Shown piece after piece: positions 50,615 through 57,879 of a stretch of 64,000 nucleotides of DNA. Numbering within the stretch: position 1 is the first letter of the stretch; every line of letters begins with the position of its first letter. A program made the position numbers and the translations under genes. Source of the stretch: Kribbella solani (GTDB lineage: Bacteria; Actinomycetota; Actinomycetes; Propionibacteriales; Kribbellaceae); assembly GCF_014205295.1 (NCBI RefSeq), contig NZ_JACHNF010000001.1:5890001-5954000 (forward strand), given 5' to 3'. The notes below the pieces were generated by a model. The model saw only the letters and a program-made list of their open reading frames with translations, searched no databases and was not told the origin of the DNA.

Positions 50615-52033
50615 TCAGCGCTGGACGGCGTCCAGCGCGTCGGCGATGCCTTCGCCGAAGAAGGAGTTGTTGGCGGTGCTGCCGGTGCAGCGGGCGTCGG
50701 GCGTGGTCGGGCAGGCGGTGTCGTCGGCCTCGCGCTGCAGGGCGCGCTCCAGCTCACGCGGGCCCCACCACGGGTGCGTGGACTTCATCAGGGCGGCGAT
50801 GCCGGTGACGTGCGGTGACGCCATCGAGGTGCCGCTCATCAGGCCGTACCGGCCGCCGGGGAGCGTGGAGAGGATCGAGCTGCCGGGAGCGGCGACGTCG
50901 ATCTTGTGCAGGCCGAAGTTGGAGAAGCTGCTCTTCGCGACGGCGCGCGTGGTGCTGGCGACGGTGATCACGCCGGGGAGCTCGGTCGGCATGTCGAGGC
51001 AGTCGTTGTTGATCGTCCGCGGCACCGCGGTGGAGTCGTTCGGGCTGTTGTTGTCGGTGGTCTTGTTGGCCAGGTCGTAGTTCGAGTTGCCGGCCGCCGC
51101 GACCGAGAGCGTGCCCTGGTCGGTGGCCCAGGCGTACGCCCGGCGCACCGCTTCCTGCACCGCGCCCTGGTCGCCGTTGTCCTTGCACCAGAACTCGAAC
51201 GGGTCGATGAAGTAACTGTGGTTCGTCACCGCCATCTTGTGCTCGGCCGCCCACACGATCCCGCAGATCGAGTACTCCGGGTAGATGAAGCCGGCGTCGT
51301 TCACGACCTTCACCGACGCGATGCGTACGCCGGGCGCGACGCCGACGATGCCGACCCCGTTGCGCGCGGCGGCGACCGTACCGGCGACGTGCGTACCGTG
51401 CGAGCTGGTCGTTGGCCGCCACGCACCGGCAGTCGTGTCCGGTACGCCGTTGTTCACGCAGCTGACCGAGTCGCGGGCGTCGAAGTTCGGCGCGAGGTCC
51501 GGATGGGTGTCGTCGACACCGCTGTCGTTGATGCCGACCAGGACGTTCCGGGAGCCGTCGGTCACCTGATGTGCCTGGTCAGCCTTGATCTGGACCATGT
51601 CCCACTGCTCGCCCTCGCGCGGGTCCAGCACCGGGGTGGCCTGGGTGTCATCGGTCGCGCCGGCCGTGTTCAGGCCGCCGGCGCCTTCGCTGACCGCGGC
51701 GGTCCGGGTGGCGCCGACCGACTGCACCTCGCGGCCGTTCTTCCCGGCGCGGACCTCGGTACGGAAGGCCGGGTTCGTCGACTGGGCGATGATCACGCCG
51801 AACTGTTTGTACGACGTGAGGACGGTGCCGCCGGCGTCGCGGACCGCGTCCTCGGCCTTGCGGACGTGGCCGGGGGTCGCCTTCGCGTTGACCACGTAGT
51901 TCATCAGTGGGCCCGCGGCCGGCTCGGCGGCCGGCCCGGCGTGCGCGCTGGTCGCGGCGCCGAGGGACATGCTCACGAGCGCGGCGGCGGAGAGGCCTGC
52001 CGCCAGCCGGCGGGGACGGGAGAATCGGGACAC
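50615..52033 (-). CDS. secreted subtilisin-family (S8) serine protease
   Basis: A 472-aa protein from GTG 52033. A Sec signal peptide ends near residue 32 (SAHA-G). An inhibitor-I9-like propeptide (NYVVNAKATPGHVRKAEDAV) leads to the catalytic domain with D170 (INDSGVDDTHPD), H212 (SHGTHVAG), the oxyanion Asn in AAAGNSNYD, and S403 (GTSMASPH). Domain limits fit a minimal S8A protease without C-terminal extras. It is exported, self-activated and degrades protein outside the cell. It is a single gene; the DnaA-box cluster lies in its upstream gap. Confidence 0.9.
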   Translation of the reverse strand: MSRFSRPRRLAAGLSAAALVSMSLGAATSAHAGPAAEPAAGPLMNYVVNAKATPGHVRKAEDAVRDAGGTVLTSYKQFGVIIAQSTNPAFRTEVRAGKNGREVQSVGATRTAAVSEGAGGLNTAGATDDTQATPVLDPREGEQWDMVQIKADQAHQVTDGSRNVLVGINDSGVDDTHPDLAPNFDARDSVSCVNNGVPDTTAGAWRPTTSSHGTHVAGTVAAARNGVGIVGVAPGVRIASVKVVNDAGFIYPEYSICGIVWAAEHKMAVTNHSYFIDPFEFWCKDNGDQGAVQEAVRRAYAWATDQGTLSVAAAGNSNYDLANKTTDNNSPNDSTAVPRTINNDCLDMPTELPGVITVASTTRAVAKSSFSNFGLHKIDVAAPGSSILSTLPGGRYGLMSGTSMASPHVTGIAALMKSTHPWWGPRELERALQREADDTACPTTPDARCTGSTANNSFFGEGIADALDAVQR

Positions 52034-52120
52034 GCTGCCTCCTCAGGGGCTGGGCCGGGGCGGACGGGCCCGGGCCGGTAACCGGAGACTCTAGAACCGA
52101 TTCCGGAGCGCTGGAGTTCT

Positions 52121-52228
52121 TTGTCCACAACGCAGGGGAAACCCTGCGTTTGTCACTACCTAGCGTCCGGCAGCTCACGCTCAGTTACCCACATGCTGTG
52201 GATCTACCTGTGGATAACTCGTGGACAA
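52121..52228. promoter_or_regulatory. cluster of five DnaA-box-like 9-mers
   Basis: TTGTCCACA (52121-52129, +), TTACCCACA (52185-52193, +), TGTGGATCT (52197-52205, -), TGTGGATAA (52209-52217, - ; TTATCCACA) and CGTGGACAA (52220-52228, - ; TTGTCCACG). The first and fourth are exact consensus boxes (actinobacterial and E. coli forms), the others differ by one or two bases. The last three repeat every 11-12 bp on one strand. The gap has no dnaA or dnaN neighbour, so it is not the usual oriC. Confidence 0.55.
52129..52150. terminator. 9-bp hairpin with GAAA loop
   Basis: AACGCAGGG, loop GAAA, CCCTGCGTT. It overlaps the first DnaA-box-like site by one base. It lies between the starts of two divergent genes, so termination is not its obvious role; it may be a structural or protein-binding element. 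Confidence 0.4.
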
Positions 52229-52289
52229 GCTGGGGAATACTTCCGCTGAGCGGTGGATTGTCTGTGTGTGTAAGATAGATACAACAAAG

Positions 52290-52302
52290 ATACGAGTCGT
52301 AT
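52290..52302. promoter_or_regulatory. palindrome ATACGA-G-TCGTAT before the FadR gene
   Basis: A perfect 13-bp odd palindrome in an AT-rich patch, 15 bp before the GTG of the FadR-type gene and just upstream of its GGGGAG site. A related GATAC half-site lies 15 bp further upstream. It is probably the autoregulatory site of this regulator. Confidence 0.45.
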
Positions 52303-52316
52303 GGGTGGGGAGTTCA

Positions 52317-53051
52317 GTGGTAGGCGGGGAGCCGGGCGGTCCGGCAGATGACGCGTTGGTGCTCGGCGAACAGACCGCGGAGATCGCCCGGGTGGTGGTC
52401 GAGGCAGCGCCTGAGGCCGAGAAGATTCCGGCAGCGGAGCGGGTCTACGCGTACGTGAAGGCAGCGATCCTGGACCGGGCGTACCCGGGCGGCGAGCTGC
52501 TCACCGAGGGTGAACTCGCGACGGCGGTCGGGGTTTCGCGGACGCCGGTCCGGGAGGCGCTGCTCCGGCTGGAGGAATCCGGTCTGGTCAAGCTGTACCC
52601 GAAGAAGGGTGCGCTCGTCCTGCCGGTGCTGCCGCAGGAGATCGACGACGTGCTGGAGGCTCGCGAGCTGATCGAGACGCATGCCGCCGCGCAGGTCTGG
52701 CCGCGCCGCAAGCAGCTGATTGAGACCCTGACCGCGCGCGTCGACGCGATGCGCGCGTGCCGCCGGGACGGCGACGCGAAGAGCTTCCTGGAGGCCGACC
52801 GGGCCTTCCACGAGGCGATCGTCGATGCCGCCGGCAACCAAATCCTGGCCAAGCTGTACAACAGCCTGCGGGACCGGCAGGTCCGGATGGGCGTGCCCGG
52901 GATCGAGGTGCAGCCGGCCCGGATGGACAAGTCCATCACCGCGCACCAGGAGATGATCGACGCGCTCGGTGGGAACAGCGTCAAGCGGTTCCGCGAGCTC
53001 GTCGTCATGCACATCGCCGAAGCCGCTACTGACCTGCGGGGGACCCGGTGA
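52317..53051 (+). CDS. FadR-type GntR regulator of an MFS transporter
   Basis: A 244-aa regulator. GTG 52317 is preceded by GGGGAG; the frame is open earlier without family support. An acidic 40-residue N-terminal extension precedes the winged helix (AERVYAYVKAAILDRAYPGGELLTE, LATAVGVSRTPVREALLRLEESGLV). The FCD domain has ARELIETHAAAQVWP, ADRAFHEAIVDAAGNQI and TAHQEMIDALGG. Its stop overlaps the transporter GTG (GTGA), so it likely controls uptake or efflux by that MFS protein in response to its substrate. Confidence 0.84.
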   Translation: MVGGEPGGPADDALVLGEQTAEIARVVVEAAPEAEKIPAAERVYAYVKAAILDRAYPGGELLTEGELATAVGVSRTPVREALLRLEESGLVKLYPKKGALVLPVLPQEIDDVLEARELIETHAAAQVWPRRKQLIETLTARVDAMRACRRDGDAKSFLEADRAFHEAIVDAAGNQILAKLYNSLRDRQVRMGVPGIEVQPARMDKSITAHQEMIDALGGNSVKRFRELVVMHIAEAATDLRGTR

Positions 53052-54358
53052 CCGACTTCCCCCTGGGCGGTCGGCGTGCCTGGGTGGTCTGGACTACCGC
53101 TGTCCTGACGTACCTCGTCACTGTTCTGCACCGCGGATCGATGAGCGTGGCCGGCCTGCAGGCCGCGGAGCGTTTCCACATCTCCGCGTCCGCACTGGCC
53201 AGCTTCACGGTCGTACAGCTCACTGTGTACGCCGCCATGCAGGTGCCTGTTGGCGTACTACTCGATCGCTACGGTTCCAAGCGGCTGTTGCTCGCAGCGT
53301 CCGGTCTGCTCTTCGTAGCGCAGTCGGCGTTCAGCATGGTCGATTCGTACCCTGCAGCACTCGCCGCCCGGGCAGTACTAGGTGTTGGCGACGCGCTGGT
53401 GTTCATCAGCGTGCTACGAGTCGTCATGTCCTGGTTCCCCGCGCTACGACAGCCGGTGATGTCTCAGGCGACCGGCATGCTCGGTGGTCTCGGAGCGATC
53501 ATGTCGACGGTACCGATGGCTGCTGCGTTCCACGCGTTCGGCTGGACGCCTACCTTCGCCACAGCGAGCGTACTGAGCCTGATGACCGGTGTACTCGTCC
53601 TGTTCCTGATCAAGGACACCCCGTACGACGAACCGGTCCGCCGGGCGAAGCAGCCGCTCAGTGAGGTACGGAAGAACCTGCGCCGTGCTTGGAAAGAGCC
53701 GGGCACCCGCCTGGGCCTGTGGACGCACTTCACCACCAGCTTCTCGGGTAGTACGTTCGGACTGCTGTGGGGCTTCCCGTTCCTCGTACAGGGACAGGGG
53801 GTCGCGCCAACGACCGCTGCGGCGATGCTGATCATCCCTGTCCTCGCTGGACTCTGCTACGGACCACTGGTCGGCCGGTACGCGGCCAGGTTCCCGTTCT
53901 ACCGGTCCTGGATCGTACTGGCAGTCATCGCCGGCTCAGTGACGATGTGGACAGTCGTACTGCTCTGGCCAGGTCGTGCACCGATGCCAGTGCTACTGGT
54001 GCTGATCGTCGTACAGGCCGCTGGTGGACCTGGTTCGATGCTCGGACTGGACTATGCGCGGACGTTCAACCCCACCACTCGGTTCGGCGCCGCCAACGGC
54101 ATGGTCAACACCGGTGGGTTCATCGCGACCCTGTTGTGCATCGGCATGGTCGGCGTACTGCTCGACGCGTCGTCCGGCGGCGCACCGCAGGCGATCGGCG
54201 ACTTCAAGTTCGCGCTGGCGTTCCAGTACGTGCTCTGGGCGATCGGTACGCGCCAGATCATCAAGTACCGGCGAAAGGCCCGCGGCAACCTGGCGCGGTA
54301 CAACCCGGAGGCGTACCAGGCACTACTCGCGAACCGGATCGTGCCGCTGGAGGCTTAG
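53048..54358 (+). CDS. major facilitator superfamily transporter
   Basis: A 436-aa membrane protein, GTG 53048. Twelve helices are visible; the loop between helices 2 and 3 reads VPVGVLLDRYGSKRLL, matching the MFS signature G-x3-D-R-x-G-x-R/K. The HRGSMSVAGLQAAERFHIS start and RVVMSWFPALRQPVMSQATGMLGGLGAI segment are like the sugar-phosphate/anion-cation symporter groups. A 60-residue hydrophilic C-terminus is basic. Co-translated with the FadR regulator. Confidence 0.85.
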   Translation: MTDFPLGGRRAWVVWTTAVLTYLVTVLHRGSMSVAGLQAAERFHISASALASFTVVQLTVYAAMQVPVGVLLDRYGSKRLLLAASGLLFVAQSAFSMVDSYPAALAARAVLGVGDALVFISVLRVVMSWFPALRQPVMSQATGMLGGLGAIMSTVPMAAAFHAFGWTPTFATASVLSLMTGVLVLFLIKDTPYDEPVRRAKQPLSEVRKNLRRAWKEPGTRLGLWTHFTTSFSGSTFGLLWGFPFLVQGQGVAPTTAAAMLIIPVLAGLCYGPLVGRYAARFPFYRSWIVLAVIAGSVTMWTVVLLWPGRAPMPVLLVLIVVQAAGGPGSMLGLDYARTFNPTTRFGAANGMVNTGGFIATLLCIGMVGVLLDASSGGAPQAIGDFKFALAFQYVLWAIGTRQIIKYRRKARGNLARYNPEAYQALLANRIVPLEA

Positions 54359-54377
54359 AGGGCGTCTGAGACAGCGC

Positions 54378-54396
54378 GCTGACATGGCCTGTCAGC
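54378..54396. promoter_or_regulatory. GCTGACA-TGGCC-TGTCAGC inverted repeat
   Basis: 7-bp perfect arms with a 5-base spacer, 72 bp before the DrrA-like ATG. An 11-bp tandem pair (GTGCCAGGGCG twice, from 54400) follows it directly. Both are in the promoter region of the exporter operon. Confidence 0.4.
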
Positions 54397-54435
54397 CGAG
54401 TGCCAGGGCGGTGCCAGGGCGGGGCGGCACGGTAG

Positions 54436-54459
54436 TCCCAGTGCAGTAATCCACTGGGA
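54436..54459. promoter_or_regulatory. TCCCAGTG...CACTGGGA operator over the DrrA-like ribosome site
   Basis: 8-bp perfect arms (54436-54443 and 54452-54459) with an 8-base spacer, ending in the GGGAGGA Shine-Dalgarno sequence of the ATPase gene. Spacing and position suggest a TetR- or MarR-type repressor. No such regulator is adjacent; the TetR at 61142 is one candidate. Confidence 0.45.
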
Positions 54460-54467
54460 GGAACCCG

Positions 54468-55457
54468 ATGACCACAACGAACCAGGTCGCCATCGAGGCG
54501 GTCGGCTTGGTCAAGAAATATGGCAGTACCACCGCGCTTGCCGGCGTCGACCTGAGCGTGCCGACCGGTACGGTCCTCGGCGTCCTCGGGCCGAACGGCG
54601 CCGGCAAGACGACGGCGGTCCGGATTCTCGGCACGCTGGTCCGCCCGGACGCCGGTCACGCCACCGTTGGCGGGTACGACGTCGTCCGCGAGGCCGGCAA
54701 GGTCCGAAGCACGATCGGCCTGACCGGGCAGTACGCGTCGGTCGACGAGGACATGTCCGGGCGCCGGAACCTGATCATGATCGGCCGTCTGCTCGGCTAC
54801 TCGCGGCCGCAGGCCCGGGCCAAGGCGGACGAGCTGCTGGAGCGGTTCGAGCTGACCGACGCGGGTGAGCGGATCGCCAAGACCTACTCAGGCGGTATGC
54901 GCCGCCGGCTCGACCTGGCCGCCAGCCTGGTCGGCAACCCGAGCATCCTGTACCTGGACGAGCCCACCACCGGCCTGGACCCGCACGCCCGCAACGGCGT
55001 CTGGGAGACGGTCCGGAACCTGGTGCTCGACGGGACCACGGTCCTGCTCACCACGCAGTACCTGGAGGAGGCCGATGCGCTGGCCGACTCGATCGTGGTG
55101 TTCGACAAGGGCTCGGTGGTCGCCTCCGGCCGTCCGGCCGAGCTGAAAGCACAGGCGGGCAAGCAGTCGCTGGACGTCCGCCCGGCCGAGCCGTCACACC
55201 TCGAACGGGTGGCCGCCATCGTGGCCGAGTCGGTCGGCGTACGCCCGACGGTCGACGTGGTGAACGCGTTGGTCAGCGTGCCGGTCACGGACGGTTCGTC
55301 GATGCCGGTGGTCGTACGCCGGCTGGACGAGGAAGGCATCGCGGTCACCGAACTGGCGCTGCGGCTGCCCAGCCTGGACGAGGTGTTCCTGGCGCTGACC
55401 GGGCACACCGCCGAGCAGAAGAAGTCCGAGAACGTTCTGGAAGGAGTGGGCCGATGA
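54468..55457 (+). CDS. DrrA-like ABC exporter ATPase
   Basis: A 329-aa ATPase from ATG 54468 with GGGAGGA. Walker A GPNGAGKTTAVR, Q-loop region LTGQYASVDEDMSGRRNL, signature TYSGGMRRRLDLAASLV, Walker B ILYLDEPTTGLDP and H-loop position in VLLTTQYLEEADAL (Gln in place of His, as in DrrA). The C-terminal domain (about 235-325) ends with LPSLDEVFLALTGHTAE, the DrrA family CREEM-like tail. It drives export of a hydrophobic drug or lipid through the permease that overlaps its stop. Confidence 0.88.
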   Translation: MTTTNQVAIEAVGLVKKYGSTTALAGVDLSVPTGTVLGVLGPNGAGKTTAVRILGTLVRPDAGHATVGGYDVVREAGKVRSTIGLTGQYASVDEDMSGRRNLIMIGRLLGYSRPQARAKADELLERFELTDAGERIAKTYSGGMRRRLDLAASLVGNPSILYLDEPTTGLDPHARNGVWETVRNLVLDGTTVLLTTQYLEEADALADSIVVFDKGSVVASGRPAELKAQAGKQSLDVRPAEPSHLERVAAIVAESVGVRPTVDVVNALVSVPVTDGSSMPVVVRRLDEEGIAVTELALRLPSLDEVFLALTGHTAEQKKSENVLEGVGR

Positions 55458-56272
55458 GTGCGGCAACAACTCTCGAAGTACCGGCCCACGCGGGTCACCG
55501 GAGCCGGCCGTTCGCCTGGGTGCAGCAGAGTCTGACGCTGGCCTGGCGGAACATCATCCGAATCCGGCAGAACCCGGAAGCCCTGGCGGACGTGACGTTC
55601 CAGCCGATCATCTTCCTGGTGCTGTTCCTGTTCGTGTTCGGCGGGGCGATCGCGCAGGGCGCCGGCTGGCGCGACTACCTGCCGTTCCTGCTGCCCGGTC
55701 TGCTGGTGCAGACGGTCGTGTTCTCCACGATGGGCACCGGAGTCGCGCTGAACGACGACTTCGCGAAGGGCGTGTTCGACCGCTTCCGTTCGCTGCCGAT
55801 CGCGAGGATCGCGCCACTGGTCGGCGCGGTCCTCGGCGACGCGGTCCGGTACTCGCTGTCGATCGTGATCCTGATGGGCACCGGCTTCGCGCTGGGCTTC
55901 CGCTTCGGCAACGGTGTCGGGTACGGCTTGCTGGCGCTGGTGATCGTGCTGGCGTTCGCGCTGTCGATGTGCTGGATCTGGGTCTGGCTCGGCCTGTCCC
56001 TGAAGACCGCCCAAGGCGTCCAGGGCATCGCCTTCCTGGTGATGTTCCCACTCACCTTCGGCAGCAACGTCTTCGTGAAGACCGACACCCTCCCCGGCTT
56101 CCTCCAGGCCTTCGTCAAGGTCAACCCGGTCAAGTACCTGGTGGACACCATGCGCGGCCTGATGCTGGGCGGCCCGATCCAGAAGCCACTCCTGATCACC
56201 CTCGTCTGGATGATCGGCCTGGTAGCCGTCTTCGCCCCCCTCGCCATCCGCGCCTACCGCCGCCGAACCTGA
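55454..56272 (+). CDS. DrrB-like ABC-2 exporter permease
   Basis: A 272-aa membrane protein; ATG 55454 overlaps the ATPase stop. An N-terminal cytoplasmic helix (VQQSLTLAWRNIIRIRQNPEALADVTFQPIIFLVLFLFVFGG) leads to six membrane segments, with the ABC-2 family GAVLGDAVRYSLSIVILMGTGFALGF and the F-V-P-like YLVDTMRGLMLGG segment. It forms the channel with the DrrA-like ATPase. Self-resistance to a polyketide or general drug or lipid efflux are both possible. Confidence 0.86.
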   Translation: MSAATTLEVPAHAGHRSRPFAWVQQSLTLAWRNIIRIRQNPEALADVTFQPIIFLVLFLFVFGGAIAQGAGWRDYLPFLLPGLLVQTVVFSTMGTGVALNDDFAKGVFDRFRSLPIARIAPLVGAVLGDAVRYSLSIVILMGTGFALGFRFGNGVGYGLLALVIVLAFALSMCWIWVWLGLSLKTAQGVQGIAFLVMFPLTFGSNVFVKTDTLPGFLQAFVKVNPVKYLVDTMRGLMLGGPIQKPLLITLVWMIGLVAVFAPLAIRAYRRRT

Positions 56273-56289
56273 CCACCAGCTTGCCTGGT

Positions 56290-56338
56290 CAACTACAGGG
56301 TTGCCCCCTCGAGTTTCGAGGGGGCAACCCTGTAGTTG
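56290..56338. terminator. 23-bp perfect hairpin, copy A of a repeated palindrome
   Basis: Arms 56290-56312 (CAACTACAGGGTTGCCCCCT...) and 56316-56338 are perfect complements around a 3-base loop. It starts 18 bp after the permease stop, between convergent genes. The core matches the hairpin at 36957-36992, including the CAACTACAGGGTTGCCCC left flank. Confidence 0.75.
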
Positions 56339-56415
56339 CGGGGTCACCCCCTGAGGTGGAGGGTTTGCAGTTGTTGCCGGGCTGAGGGGGCAGGCGTTCG
56401 GGTCAGGCGCTCGGG

Positions 56416-57768
56416 TCAGGCGTTGTTCAGGTCGGCGAAGGCGAGGGGCTGGCGGGTGCAGAGGTAGGTTGCCCAGTGCAACTTTGTGGGGTGACCGGCG
56501 GGGTCTCGGGTGATGCGGAGGAGTTCGCCGGTTTCGCGGCCGGAGACGGTGCGGTAGGTGTCTTCGGAGAGGCGTTCGAAGACGGCGGGGGACTGGTGTT
56601 CGGCCGCCGCGGGGGACTTGGCCTGGAGGACGCCGGAGCTGACCGTGAAGGTGAACGGGCTGCCTTCGGAGTACCAGGTGCCGAGGACGCCGGTGAGTTC
56701 GGCGGGGACCTCGGTGCCGGGGAGCCATGGGTCGGCGGGGAGTGGGTCGTCCTCGAGGACCTTGATCACCAGGTCGGTGGCCAGCGCGCTCGGTGCCGGG
56801 GAGGACGTGGAACCGAACAGCGCGATCCCGGCCGTACCGGACTCGCGGTGGACGAAGGTGGAGGTGATGTGGCCGGGCATGCCGCCGTCGTGGCCGACGA
56901 ACAGCCGGTCGCCGCGGCGCAGCAGCATGAAACCGAGCCCGAAGGCCAGTTGCCAGCGGTCCGTGTCGGCCATGATCTGGACCTGGCACATCTCGTCCAG
57001 GGTGTCCTTCGACAGCACCTCGTCGACCGGGTTCGCGACGAACATCGCCCACTTGGCCAGGTCCTCGGCGGTCGAGGCGAGCCCGCCGCAGGCGTCCATC
57101 GCGCCGATGTCGAGCAGCGGCTCCCGGACCGGTACGTCGGTCCACGGCGGCACGTAGTACCCGGTCTGGTTCGGTCCGCCGTCCATTCCGACCGTGGTCC
57201 GGCGCATCTCGAGTGGGTCCAGGATGCGGGCCTTCACCGACTCGTACCAGGACCGGCCCTCGATCCGCGCGACGATCTCGCCGAGCAGGGCGAAGACCAG
57301 GTTGGAGTAGTGGAACCGGTGGTGTGGCTTGCCGATCCGCTCGGCGTCGTTCCAGCCGGCCACCAGGTCGTCGCGGGACGGGAACTTCATCAGGTCCCAG
57401 ACGTCGCCGACCGGCTCACGCTGCATGCCGCTGGCGTGGCTGAGCATCTGGCGTACGGTGACGCCGGCGTGCTTGGTCTCCGGGATCAGCTGGTCGACGG
57501 TGTCGTCCAGGCTGAGTTTGCCCTCGTCGCGCAGCGCCATGATCGTGACCGCGGTCAGCGTCTTGCTCTGCGACGCGATCAGGAACTGCGAGTCGGCGGT
57601 CGGCGGCGTACCGGGACTGTCCAGGTCGGCGGAACCGGCCCCGGCCGACCAGGCCAGCTTCCCGGCCCGGGCGACGGCCCCGACCACGCCAGGTACCCGG
57701 CCCTTGGATTGACGTTCGGCGACGAGACGCGTCAGCCCGTTCTGAGTCTGCTCGGCAATTTCGGTCAC
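56416..57768 (-). CDS. serine beta-lactamase-fold hydrolase (class C/esterase-like)
   Basis: A 450-aa protein from GTG 57768. The catalytic S66-x-x-K69 is in IASQSKTLT, the second motif Y154-x-N156 in FHYSNLVFALLGEI, and the third HxG in LFVGHDGGMPGH. No signal peptide is visible, so it acts in the cytoplasm, unlike true AmpC. A C-terminal extension of about 110 residues (from VPAELTGVLGTWYSEG) is a lipocalin-like beta domain found in esterase/D-aminopeptidase relatives. Divergent from the SARP-type regulator, 111 bp apart, with a direct repeat between them. Confidence 0.83.
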   Translation of the reverse strand: MTEIAEQTQNGLTRLVAERQSKGRVPGVVGAVARAGKLAWSAGAGSADLDSPGTPPTADSQFLIASQSKTLTAVTIMALRDEGKLSLDDTVDQLIPETKHAGVTVRQMLSHASGMQREPVGDVWDLMKFPSRDDLVAGWNDAERIGKPHHRFHYSNLVFALLGEIVARIEGRSWYESVKARILDPLEMRRTTVGMDGGPNQTGYYVPPWTDVPVREPLLDIGAMDACGGLASTAEDLAKWAMFVANPVDEVLSKDTLDEMCQVQIMADTDRWQLAFGLGFMLLRRGDRLFVGHDGGMPGHITSTFVHRESGTAGIALFGSTSSPAPSALATDLVIKVLEDDPLPADPWLPGTEVPAELTGVLGTWYSEGSPFTFTVSSGVLQAKSPAAAEHQSPAVFERLSEDTYRTVSGRETGELLRITRDPAGHPTKLHWATYLCTRQPLAFADLNNA

Positions 57769-57793
57769 GGCCTCTGACCTTAAGACAACTTGA

Positions 57794-57854
57794 TGACAAT
57801 AGGCAGGGGGCGGTTGGGCGAGGTGGTGAGTGACAAAAGGCAGGGGCGGTTGGG
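57794..57854. repeat. 24/25-bp direct repeat between the hydrolase and SARP genes
   Basis: TGACAA-T/A-AGGCAGGGG(G)CGGTTGGG occurs at 57794-57818 and 57831-57854, offset by 37 bp, with one substitution and one inserted G. It lies in the divergent promoter region. SARP regulators bind direct repeats, so this may be the site of the adjacent regulator. Confidence 0.5.
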
Positions 57855-57879
57855 TGGGTGGATGTGCGAGGCTGGTGGG

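Noticed and set aside
52121-52228. Chromosomal replication origin
   Set aside because: DnaA-box-like sites are present, but dnaA, dnaN, gyrB, recF and an AT-rich unwinding region are not.
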